This document shows positions 35,221 through 43,338 of a stretch of 64,000 nucleotides of DNA, one piece after another (position 1 is the stretch's first letter; every line of letters begins with the position of its first letter). Source of the DNA: Nitrospirales bacterium (GTDB lineage Bacteria; Nitrospirota; Nitrospiria; Nitrospirales; UBA8639). The DNA lies in assembly GCA_029261355.1 (NCBI GenBank), contig JAJDBM010000070.1, forward strand, positions 124,001 to 188,000, written 5' to 3'. Under the pieces are notes generated by a model that saw nothing but the letters and a program-made list of their open reading frames with translations, was not told the origin of the DNA and searched no databases. The translations under genes and the position numbers were made by a program.

Positions 35221-36729
35221 ATGAAGAGACTTAAGAGGTTCCACTTTCTGCCAAGTTTTACCCCCTCTTTGACAGATACATCTCCACTCAGAATTATGAG
35301 AAAGGGGCTCATCAGCCTGGGGTTCGCATTGTGTGTGTTTGCACCATCTGCCGTTTTCGCGACTGTTCCAGCGGCTTTTATGGAGGGTTTTGCCGAAATC
35401 GTAGAAAAAGTTGGACCAACGGTTGTAAATGTGGCGGTGACTAGCGCTGGAAGCTCTTCTGGTAGACAATTACCACCTGGGCCATTCGGAGGTCCTCCTG
35501 GTGGTGGCCCTCCTGGTCGTCCTCAACCTGGACCTCCAGGTCCTCCTGGCATGAGTGCTGGGTCGGGTATTATTATTGACGCATCCGGTTTTATTATTAC
35601 CAATAACCACGTGGTGGAAGAAGCATCAAAAATTACTGTGACACTTCATGATGGACGTGAATTTCCTGCTACGACGGTTGGTACTGATCCAAAAACTGAT
35701 TTAGCGATCATTAAAATTAAGGGTGAAGGCGCTGAACTTTCAGCTATCCAATGGGGAGACTATGAGAGTCTTCGAGTTGGCGATGTGGTTTTGGCCTTAG
35801 GCAGTCCGTTTGGTCTGAAATCATCAGTCTCCTTTGGCATTATCAGTGCCCTTGGACGTGGAAGTGTCGGCATCACTGAATATGAAGATTTCATTCAAAC
35901 AGACGCTGCCATAAATCCTGGTAATTCAGGGGGGGCGTTGGTCAATATGAAAGGGGAGTTAGTCGGTATCAACACCGCAATTTTCTCTCGAACTGGGGGA
36001 TCTGAGGGTGTTGGGTTTTCCATTGCTGTGAGTATTGCGCAGGATATTGCACAAAGTCTCATTAAATCAGGGAAAGTCGTGCGTGGTTGGATGGGCGTGG
36101 CGATACAAGAAATGTCCCCCGCTCTTGCACAATCCTTTCAGCTTCCTGAAAACCACCAAGGTGGTGTGTTAATCAGTGAAGTTCATGAAAATGGTCCTTC
36201 CGCAAAGGCGGGCCTCCAGAGGGGAGACGTCATTCTCAAGTATGGTGGGGCATCGATTCGTGACGTGAATCACTTACGTAATGTGGTGGCTCGGACCAAA
36301 GTTGGAAAATCCAAGGAAATAATTGTGCTGCGCGACGGCAAGGAAACGACGCTTAATATTGAATTAGGGGAACGTCCCTCCGACCAAATGCTAGCGAAGG
36401 GTGGATCTGCGGGATCGCCACCAGTTGTGGAAGCTCCAGATAATGTATTGGCTGGCCTTAGTGTTGAGGCGTTAACTGCTTCTAAGAGAAGTTCTTTGAA
36501 GCTCTCTGAAGAGGTAAAAGGTGTCCTAGTCAGTAAAGTGGAATCTGGGAGTGAGGCCGAAGCTGCTGGTGTTCAAGAAGGTGATCTTATCCAGGAAGTG
36601 AGCAGGAAAGTCATCACGTCTATTGATGATTATCAACAAATTTCCTCAAGCATTGCAAAGGGTGAACTTGTTGTAGTTCTAATTAACCGCCGAGGCAACA
36701 ACTTGTTTGTCGCCGTGAATCCAAAGTAA
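35221..36729 (+). CDS. HtrA/DegP-type periplasmic serine protease with collagen-like loop
   Basis: 502 residues. The signal peptide core is residues 26-47 (MRKGLISLGFALCVF...AVFA); the ATG at 35296 is an alternative start, but GGGGAG supports 35221. The catalytic triad is His130 (TNNHVV), Asp160 (DLAIIK) and Ser236 (GNSGGAL). Two PDZ domains follow (about 285-375 and 405-495). Ahead of the protease core, residues 83-110 form a Gly/Pro-rich GPPG-type stretch. DegP-like proteins degrade or chaperone misfolded periplasmic proteins. tatC begins ten bases later. Confidence 0.94.
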   Translation: MKRLKRFHFLPSFTPSLTDTSPLRIMRKGLISLGFALCVFAPSAVFATVPAAFMEGFAEIVEKVGPTVVNVAVTSAGSSSGRQLPPGPFGGPPGGGPPGRPQPGPPGPPGMSAGSGIIIDASGFIITNNHVVEEASKITVTLHDGREFPATTVGTDPKTDLAIIKIKGEGAELSAIQWGDYESLRVGDVVLALGSPFGLKSSVSFGIISALGRGSVGITEYEDFIQTDAAINPGNSGGALVNMKGELVGINTAIFSRTGGSEGVGFSIAVSIAQDIAQSLIKSGKVVRGWMGVAIQEMSPALAQSFQLPENHQGGVLISEVHENGPSAKAGLQRGDVILKYGGASIRDVNHLRNVVARTKVGKSKEIIVLRDGKETTLNIELGERPSDQMLAKGGSAGSPPVVEAPDNVLAGLSVEALTASKRSSLKLSEEVKGVLVSKVESGSEAEAAGVQEGDLIQEVSRKVITSIDDYQQISSSIAKGELVVVLINRRGNNLFVAVNPK

Positions 36730-36739
36730 CCTCAGAACA

Positions 36740-37699
36740 ATGGAATCTAAACGATCACAGATGTCCGAGTGGCTTGAAGAAAAAGTCTTCAAGCCACTCG
36801 AAGATAAAAAAATGCCAATCATGGAGCATCTCCATGAGCTTCAATGGCGTTTAACTCGAACCGTCATTATTATGGCGGGTATTTTTATCGTCACATTTTT
36901 CTATGCAGATACATTAGTGAACTGGATTCGAGTTCCCCTCCAAAATTATTTTATTCCAGGAGCCATGGAGTGGATTCCTTCGGATCTTCCCAAAATACCA
37001 TTTGTGTTCCTCTCTCCAGCCGAAGCATTGTTTCAGAACATTAAAGTGGCCGCCCTCTTTGCCTTAGTCTTAGCGATGCCGCAAATACTTTGGGAGACCT
37101 GGCAATTTGTCGTGCCTGGCCTTCATGTTCAAGAGCGACGGTTCACAGGGCCATTTGTGATTATCAGTTGGCTCGCGTTTTATTTAGGCTTAACCTTTTC
37201 ATTCTTTATCGTTCTGCCATTTGCGTTGCACTTTCTCATTTCTTATGGATTAGATGCGGGCTTTATTGCCCAAATATCTATTGCCAATTACGTGGGGTTC
37301 ACCCTGTGGTTCATGATGGTGTTCGGGATGATATTTGAAGTGCCGTTGGTATTAACCCTTATGGCTCGCTTGGGTTGGGTTGATGCACCGACGCTGAAAA
37401 AATATCGAAAGTGGGCATTTCTTGGTTCTTTCTTATTTGCGGCCATTTTGACTCCAACACCTGACCCATTTAATCAGTGCATTATGGCTTTACCCATGTA
37501 CTTCTTTTATGAGGTTGGTATTATTAGCGCACGGATCTTTGGAAAGAAAAAACCTCAAGAAGAGCCCGAGAGTCAAGACACTTCAATCGTACCGGCTGTG
37601 ATGCCATCCACGCAGATGAAGCCAGCCACCCAAGGCGCTGGTGGGAGCGGAGATGCTGACGATGATTATGTGAATGTTCCAGAGTCAGGACCGCGTTAA
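36740..37699 (+). CDS. tatC: Sec-independent (Tat) translocase subunit TatC
   Basis: 319 residues. It has the IMEHLHELQWRL opening, six membrane helices, the conserved FLSPAEAL cytoplasmic or periplasmic loop, and TPTPDPFNQC near the last helices. The C-terminal tail of about 60 polar residues is longer than usual. TatC recognises twin-arginine signal peptides and exports folded, cofactor-bearing proteins. tatA/B are not nearby. It lies between htrA and molybdenum-cofactor genes; molybdoenzymes are typical Tat cargo. Confidence 0.96.
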   Translation: MESKRSQMSEWLEEKVFKPLEDKKMPIMEHLHELQWRLTRTVIIMAGIFIVTFFYADTLVNWIRVPLQNYFIPGAMEWIPSDLPKIPFVFLSPAEALFQNIKVAALFALVLAMPQILWETWQFVVPGLHVQERRFTGPFVIISWLAFYLGLTFSFFIVLPFALHFLISYGLDAGFIAQISIANYVGFTLWFMMVFGMIFEVPLVLTLMARLGWVDAPTLKKYRKWAFLGSFLFAAILTPTPDPFNQCIMALPMYFFYEVGIISARIFGKKKPQEEPESQDTSIVPAVMPSTQMKPATQGAGGSGDADDDYVNVPESGPR

Positions 37700-37701
37700 T
37701 C

Positions 37702-38199
37702 GTGAAAGCTCTTGTTTTGCGAGTGGCAGTTCTTGTGATTAGTAGCAAAATTATTAAAGGGATTCAGTCAGATACCGGACGAGATGATATAACTAAATTG
37801 CTAAAAGATCACGATATGGAGGTCTGCGAGTATCAAATTGTCCCTGATGAACAAGAGGCAATTCAGGATCACTTGAGAGAACTTTGCGATATTCAGAACA
37901 TACATGTGGTCTTGACCGTTGGCGGGACGGGGGTTCGACCGACGGATTGGGCTCCTGAAGCCACAAGAGATGTCATCGAAAAGGAAATTCCAGGCATTGG
38001 TGAAGCTATGCGATTAGAAAGTCTTAAAACGGTGAGAACTGCGATGCTTTCAAGGGGGACTGCAGGTATTCGAGGGGAGACGCTGATCGTGAATCTTCCA
38101 GGAAGTTCACGCGGTGTTCGTGAAAATTTATCTGTTCTACTCCCAATACTCGATCATACAATTTCAAAAATTTCTGGTGGTACGAAAACATCAGGGTAA
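37702..38199 (+). CDS. Molybdenum cofactor biosynthesis protein, MoaB/MogA family
   Basis: 165 residues from a GTG two bases after tatC. The molybdopterin-binding fold shows SDTGRDDITKLL, LTVGGTGVRPTDWAPEAT, and NLPGSSRGVRENL. Family members adenylylate molybdopterin (MogA) or serve as paralogues of unclear role (MoaB); the sequence alone does not separate them. Its partner MoeA is encoded two genes downstream. Confidence 0.93.
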   Translation: MKALVLRVAVLVISSKIIKGIQSDTGRDDITKLLKDHDMEVCEYQIVPDEQEAIQDHLRELCDIQNIHVVLTVGGTGVRPTDWAPEATRDVIEKEIPGIGEAMRLESLKTVRTAMLSRGTAGIRGETLIVNLPGSSRGVRENLSVLLPILDHTISKISGGTKTSG

Positions 38200-38235
38200 G
38201 TCATTGTTCATTTTGTTATTTAGCGGAGGCATATT

Positions 38236-39201
38236 ATGGCAAGTGAGTTGAAGATGATCCAACCTTCACAGTCTGATAGTGGAGATGTCTGTACCTATAT
38301 GTGGGCTTGCGCCATCTGTGACGAAACCGAGACTTGTCAAAAAGATAAGGAAGGGCACAGTCGCTGGCTTGTCACTAAGCGAATGGAGCGTATTGATTAC
38401 AAAATCCTGGTAATGAGTAACAAGGGCGGCGTGGGTAAAAGCACCATGACGACAAATCTTGCCATCAGCCTTGCGCTGAAGGGATACGAAGTGGGTATTT
38501 GTGACATGGACATTCATGGCCCAAATATTCCCAAAATGGTTGGGGCGGAAGGGCAAAAATTAAAGGTGAGTTCAGGGGGAGGAATTATTCCTCATCAGGT
38601 GTACAACCTCAAGATCGCTTCCATGTCATTTTTACTGCAGAATTCTGATGACCCAATTATTTGGCGGGATGCGTATAAATATGAATTTATCAACCAATTA
38701 TTAGGTGGCGTTGAATGGCAAGATCTGAACTTTTTGCTAGTTGACCTTCCTCCAGGAACGGGAAATGAATCGGTCACAACGATTGATTTGATTGGAGACG
38801 TCAGTGGATGCGTAATTGTTTCAACACCGCAAGAAGTAGCTTTGCTTGATGCTAGAAAATCAGTCACCTTTGCCCGAGATAGTGAGATTCCCATTGTCGG
38901 TATTATTGAGAATATGAGCGGACTAGATTGTCCGCATTGCAATGAACATATTGAGGTGTTTCGAAAAGGTGGCGGAGAAGCATCGGCCCGGGATATGGGC
39001 GTGCCATTTTTAGGAAGAGTCCCGCTTGATCCTGAATTGGTCATGCAGAGTGACCGTGGTGAACCGTATGCACTGTTCCATTCTGACTTACCCACGGCTG
39101 ACGCGATTCATGGCATTGCCAATAAAGTGGATGAATTTTGTAAGCGAAAAGGAACATTGGTGCAGCCAGCAGCTCGTCCGGCACCATTTGTTAAGAAGTA
39201 G
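38236..39201 (+). CDS. Mrp/Nbp35-type iron-sulfur P-loop ATPase with N-terminal Cys cluster
   Basis: 321 residues. The deviant Walker A motif is SNKGGVGKSTMTTNLA near residue 62. DLPPGTGNE and the C-terminal CPHC motif are typical of the Mrp/ApbC/Nbp35 group, which carries and delivers Fe-S clusters. An additional N-terminal cluster of Cys (19, 25, 28, 34; C-x5-C-x2-C-x5-C) resembles the Nbp35 N-terminal ligand set and is not found in simple Mrp proteins. Its neighbours make and insert molybdenum cofactor, so it may mature Fe-S or Mo enzymes here. Confidence 0.9.
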   Translation: MASELKMIQPSQSDSGDVCTYMWACAICDETETCQKDKEGHSRWLVTKRMERIDYKILVMSNKGGVGKSTMTTNLAISLALKGYEVGICDMDIHGPNIPKMVGAEGQKLKVSSGGGIIPHQVYNLKIASMSFLLQNSDDPIIWRDAYKYEFINQLLGGVEWQDLNFLLVDLPPGTGNESVTTIDLIGDVSGCVIVSTPQEVALLDARKSVTFARDSEIPIVGIIENMSGLDCPHCNEHIEVFRKGGGEASARDMGVPFLGRVPLDPELVMQSDRGEPYALFHSDLPTADAIHGIANKVDEFCKRKGTLVQPAARPAPFVKK

Positions 39202-39256
39202 TGTCCAGGGAAATTCTCCGACGGCAAACGATTTTAAAAAGGATAATGTGACATAG

Positions 39257-40489
39257 ATGGATGGTCTGACTGCTCTCGAGAAAGCTCAACAAATCGTTCT
39301 TGATTCTGCCAGTCAATTAGGGTGTGAAAAGATTGGATTGCTAGAGTCCGTGGGGCGTGTACTTGGAGAAGATATTATTGCCCCGCGAGATAACCCGCCT
39401 TGGAATAACTCAGCCATGGATGGGTTTGCCGTTCGGTGGGAGGATATTAAACAAGATTTTGCAATTACAAAGATTCCCGAATTAACCATTATTGAAGATG
39501 TGCAAGCGGGAAATATGCCAGAAAAGACAGTTGGCCCGGGACAGGCCATTCGCATTATGACCGGGGCTCCCATGCCAGCGGGTGCTGATACCGTGGTACG
39601 TGTAGAATATACGGAACCGTTGGGTTCCGATCAGGTACGAATCATGAAACCTGAAGATCGAAAAGGTTTACATATACGTCCTCAAGGGGAAGATGTGAAG
39701 CAAGGGGAATGCATCATTGCTAAGGGGACCCCATTGCGATCTGGCGAACTTGGAATGTTGGCTATTCTTGCAAAATCCTTTGTTTCCGTCTATCAACAAC
39801 CACGTGTCGCAATACTCTCAACCGGAGATGAGCTCGCAGACCTTGATGAACGATTTGATGAGAGTAAAATCGTCAACTCGAATAGCTATGGTATTGCTGC
39901 TGCAGTTCAAGAAGCTGGAGGCATTCCTCTGCTTTTGGGTATCGCCAAAGATCACCCTGATTCCCTGAAAGAAAAAATCTACCAAGGACTTCGATGTGAC
40001 ATCATCGTGTTGTCAGGTGGAGTTTCGATGGGAGACTATGACTTCACTAAACCAGTATTTTCAGAATTGGGTGCTGAGATGAATTTTTGGAAATTGGCAA
40101 TTAGGCCAGGGCAACCTGTGGCCTTTGGTAAGATCCAGAAGTGCCTGGCGTTTGGATTACCCGGAAATCCAGTCTCATCCATGGTGACATTTGACCAACT
40201 TGTTCGCTTGGCTATATTAAAAATGAGTGGGCATAGACAAGTTCAACGCCCAGTTGTCAAAGCAATTTTCCAAGAAACATTCTCAAAACATACCGACCGA
40301 CGACACTTTCTTCGTGGAATTCTCAAAGAAGAAGATGGTGTGCTGACAGTCAGAACAACGGGGGGGCAGGGGTCTGGGATTTTGACATCAATGGTCAAGG
40401 CTAATGGCCTCATTGACATTCCTGAACATGTTGAACATCTGAATCCAGGTGATACCGTGGCAGTTCAACTCCTAAGTCGAAATTATTAA
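39257..40489 (+). CDS. moeA: Molybdopterin molybdenumtransferase
   Basis: 410 residues, normal length. Conserved stretches include PPWNNSAMDGFAVR, MTGAPMPAGADTVVRVE, ILSTGDEL, LSGGVSMGDYDF and FGLPGNPVSSMVTF. MoeA inserts molybdate into adenylylated molybdopterin to make the active cofactor. It follows the Mrp-like gene and precedes mobB, forming a molybdenum-cofactor cluster. Confidence 0.97.
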   Translation: MDGLTALEKAQQIVLDSASQLGCEKIGLLESVGRVLGEDIIAPRDNPPWNNSAMDGFAVRWEDIKQDFAITKIPELTIIEDVQAGNMPEKTVGPGQAIRIMTGAPMPAGADTVVRVEYTEPLGSDQVRIMKPEDRKGLHIRPQGEDVKQGECIIAKGTPLRSGELGMLAILAKSFVSVYQQPRVAILSTGDELADLDERFDESKIVNSNSYGIAAAVQEAGGIPLLLGIAKDHPDSLKEKIYQGLRCDIIVLSGGVSMGDYDFTKPVFSELGAEMNFWKLAIRPGQPVAFGKIQKCLAFGLPGNPVSSMVTFDQLVRLAILKMSGHRQVQRPVVKAIFQETFSKHTDRRHFLRGILKEEDGVLTVRTTGGQGSGILTSMVKANGLIDIPEHVEHLNPGDTVAVQLLSRNY

Positions 40490-40544
40490 TTTGTGAACTC
40501 CCTATATTGTGCTAATGATAATTTTCATGAAAGTGTCGTGACAC

Positions 40545-41051
40545 ATGGCTCCTCCAATTCTTTGTTTTGTTGGTCGTTCCAATAGCGGAAAAACCACATT
40601 AATTGAACGCTTGATCCCTGAACTCACACAGGCTGGGTATCGGATTTCAACCATCAAACATGCCGGCCATGGATTTGAGTTGGATACCGAAGGCAAGGAT
40701 AGCTGGCGTCATAAACGTGCGGGAGCCAGTACGGTCATCGTGTTGTCGAAGGGTAGTATGGCCATGTTCGCTGATGTCTCTGAAGAAATGAAAGTTGAAG
40801 AAGTGCGAGATCAATTTATCAATTCGGAGATTGACTTGATTATTGCTGAAGGATGGAAAAGTGAAGGCTACTCGAAAGTCGTGGTTGTACGAGAACAATT
40901 AGATGAAGTGTCTGTTTCTCCGGATGGTCTTTTGGCCATTGTTTCGATGAAACCTATTGAAAATGCACCAGTGCCTTGTATCGATCGGGATAATATTAAA
41001 GGATTAGCTGAAATCGTTATCAAGCATTTCCCCAAACGCTCGTATACATGA
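40545..41051 (+). CDS. mobB: Molybdopterin-guanine dinucleotide biosynthesis adapter MobB
   Basis: 168 residues. The P-loop is FVGRSNSGKTTLIE, followed by KHAGHGFELDTEGKDSWRH, which are MobB signatures. MobB is a GTP-binding helper in attaching a nucleotide to molybdopterin. MobA is not in the window. Its last base overlaps the ATG of the cytochrome gene in an ATGA-type junction, suggesting co-translation. Confidence 0.95.
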   Translation: MAPPILCFVGRSNSGKTTLIERLIPELTQAGYRISTIKHAGHGFELDTEGKDSWRHKRAGASTVIVLSKGSMAMFADVSEEMKVEEVRDQFINSEIDLIIAEGWKSEGYSKVVVVREQLDEVSVSPDGLLAIVSMKPIENAPVPCIDRDNIKGLAEIVIKHFPKRSYT

Positions 41052-41755
41052 TGGCTTCAGGTAAAATCCTTTGGATTATCACAGCTCTTGTGGGTGTGAT
41101 TCTTCTGGGTGGTGCCGTGACAATTCCTCTCACCAATCAGCCCACTTTTTGTGCGAGCTGCCATACCATTCAACCAGCATACGATTCCTGGGCTACTTCC
41201 TCCCATAAAGATGTGACGTGCGTTGATTGTCATGTACGTCCAGGTATTCGTGGTTTTCTCGAAGATAAAGTGTTGGCAGGTGTAGAAGATGTCGCCATTA
41301 CAGTGTTTGGCAATCCTACTGAACATCATGATTTGCAAGCTACGGTGTATTCCTCAGTCTGCATCAGTTGTCATCGTGCGGTCCTTCGAGTATCCGAAGT
41401 TTCGACACGTGACTTACCAGGTCCAGTGAAAGATGTTGGTCTCATCATGAGCCATCGAAAACACATGGAGGCATTCATGAAAAACGGGAATGGTAAAGGT
41501 TGCACCACTTGTCACGCGAGGGTGGTTCACGGAACGCCGATTAAAGGGTATGATATTGTTATACCTCGTGGGCATGTGGCTTTAGATGATCAGCGTCATG
41601 AACCAAATTTCCCAAAAAACTCAAAATTGTGGGCCTCTTCGCTGGCTGATTGTGCTCGGTGTCATGATAGTAAGACCATGCATGAAGGACAAGTCATCAG
41701 TAAAAAATGTGAGACCTGCCATCTCCCTAATAAAATTGGGGACTTTCTTTTTTAA
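41048..41755 (+). CDS. NapC/NirT-like membrane-anchored multihaem cytochrome c, six CXXCH motifs
   Basis: 235 residues. An N-terminal helix (about 7-28) anchors it, and the rest faces the periplasm. Six haem-binding motifs are visible: CASCH, CVDCH, CISCH, CTTCH, CARCH and CETCH. NapC/NirT quinol dehydrogenases usually have four, sometimes five. The first part (TNQPTFCASCHTIQPAYDSW) matches the family; the last two motifs form an extension. It probably takes electrons from quinol and passes them to a periplasmic partner. It overlaps mobB by four bases and is 17 bases ahead of an ABC transporter gene. Confidence 0.9.
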   Translation: MMASGKILWIITALVGVILLGGAVTIPLTNQPTFCASCHTIQPAYDSWATSSHKDVTCVDCHVRPGIRGFLEDKVLAGVEDVAITVFGNPTEHHDLQATVYSSVCISCHRAVLRVSEVSTRDLPGPVKDVGLIMSHRKHMEAFMKNGNGKGCTTCHARVVHGTPIKGYDIVIPRGHVALDDQRHEPNFPKNSKLWASSLADCARCHDSKTMHEGQVISKKCETCHLPNKIGDFLF

Positions 41756-41772
41756 CCATTTACGCAACGACT

Positions 41773-42513
41773 ATGTCCCAGCCAGTTGTTGAAGTTCACA
41801 ACCTCACAAAGCGGTTTGATAGTTTTTGTGCTGTGGATGATATTTCATTCGAGATGCAACCTGGAGAGATTTTAGGTGTTCTCGGTCCAAATGGCGCAGG
41901 AAAAACAACGACTATTCATATGTTGTTAGGCCTCATCACGCCAACGGCTGGTTCGATTCGTATGTTTGGAATGGATTTGGCCACGCATCGTGAGACGATC
42001 TTACGTGACGTGAATTTTTCATCAACCTATATCTCTATGCCATTTTCTCTGACGGTTGAAGAGAATCTAAAAGTGATTGCCAGATTGTATAGTCTGTCGA
42101 ATATTCCAAGCAAAATTGATGCCATCATTGAACAACTCGACATGCAGGAAATTCGAAAGAAACTGACCAGAAAACTTTCCTCAGGTCAGATGTCTCGACT
42201 CACGTTAGCGAAAGCCATGATGACGGAGCCAAAAGTGCTCTTGCTAGATGAGCCCACGGCAAGCCTTGACCCAGATATTACCAATAAAATTAAATCGGTC
42301 CTCAAAGAATATCGTGAGTCCAAAAATTTGAGTATCCTCTACACTTCACACAACATGAGGGAAATGGAGGAAATGTCTGATCGAATTATATTTTTACAAC
42401 GAGGGAAAATTGTCGCAGAAGGCACAGCCCAGGATATAGTTTCGCGATCTGGCGAAAAGGATCTTGAGGATGTATTTTTGAAAATTGCACGTGAAGGGAG
42501 AGAGTCTCTGTGA
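41773..42513 (+). CDS. ABC transporter ATP-binding protein
   Basis: 246 residues with Walker A GPNGAGKTT, signature LSSGQMSRL, and Walker B VLLLDEPTASLDPD. It belongs to the DRA/CcmA-like ATPases that pair with ABC-2-type permeases. The permease gene follows with an overlap of four bases. The substrate is unknown; location behind a cytochrome gene makes a role in its maturation or in haem or polysaccharide export possible, but this is not shown by sequence. Confidence 0.95.
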   Translation: MSQPVVEVHNLTKRFDSFCAVDDISFEMQPGEILGVLGPNGAGKTTTIHMLLGLITPTAGSIRMFGMDLATHRETILRDVNFSSTYISMPFSLTVEENLKVIARLYSLSNIPSKIDAIIEQLDMQEIRKKLTRKLSSGQMSRLTLAKAMMTEPKVLLLDEPTASLDPDITNKIKSVLKEYRESKNLSILYTSHNMREMEEMSDRIIFLQRGKIVAEGTAQDIVSRSGEKDLEDVFLKIAREGRESL

Positions 42514-43301
42514 ACGTAGGACGGATCGGAGGGCTCTTATCTCGGCACCTCTATCTCTACCAACGCAGTGTCGCGAGATTATTGGAGATTTTCTATTGGC
42601 CGTTTTTAGACCTTGTTGTCTGGGGATTTATTACGATCTATTTAGAGAAGCAAGGAAATTCCCTGCATGGAGCCGTCACATTTTTTCTTGGTGCCCTTAT
42701 TTTATGGGATGTATTATTTCGTGCTCAGCAAGGGATTGCGTTATCGTTTCTTGAGGAAATGTGGGCACGAAATCTGATGAATTTATTTGCCAGTCCACTC
42801 ACCGTTGGTGAATATCTTGTTGCAACCATGGTGATGAGCATCCTCAAAGTGATGGCGGTTGGAGGCCTCATGATGGTGTTCGCGTTACTGGTGTATTCCT
42901 ATGATATTTTTGCGATAGGCCTTACTCTTATTCCTTTTATCCTTAACTTAATACTGTCGGGATGGATTATTGGTGTTTTAACCACATCCATTATTATGCG
43001 ATTTGGTCAACAAGCCGAAGTGCTTGCTTGGGGTATGGTTTTTCTTTTTCAACCAATATCCTGTGTTTTTTATCCTCTTGAAGTTCTGCCATCCGTGTTG
43101 CAGGAAGTTGCCTGGATGGTGCCGCCTGCGCATATTTTTGAGGGCATGCGTCAAGTCTTATTGAATGATGAGTTTCCTGGTCTGCATCTTATGTGGGCCA
43201 CGGGGTTAAATGCCGTCTATCTCGTCGGAATGGTTCTTTGGTTTTATCATACGTTCAAAATTTGCAAAGAACGCGGTATGCTTGTTCGTGTCGGTGAGTA
43301 A
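42510..43301 (+). CDS. ABC-2-type transporter permease
   Basis: 263 residues, six predicted membrane helices. The opening (RHLYLYQRSVARLLEIFYWPFLDLVVWGF) and the PISCVFYPLEVLPSVLQEVAWMVPPAHIFEGMR stretch are typical of ABC-2/DrrB-type permeases. The GTG start overlaps the end of the ATPase gene. It is the last gene of this cluster and ends 37 bases from the convergent NFACT gene. Confidence 0.93.
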   Translation: MNVGRIGGLLSRHLYLYQRSVARLLEIFYWPFLDLVVWGFITIYLEKQGNSLHGAVTFFLGALILWDVLFRAQQGIALSFLEEMWARNLMNLFASPLTVGEYLVATMVMSILKVMAVGGLMMVFALLVYSYDIFAIGLTLIPFILNLILSGWIIGVLTTSIIMRFGQQAEVLAWGMVFLFQPISCVFYPLEVLPSVLQEVAWMVPPAHIFEGMRQVLLNDEFPGLHLMWATGLNAVYLVGMVLWFYHTFKICKERGMLVRVGE

Positions 43302-43338
43302 AGTATCATGCGACTGCATCCTTCGCAGGATTCGTATA

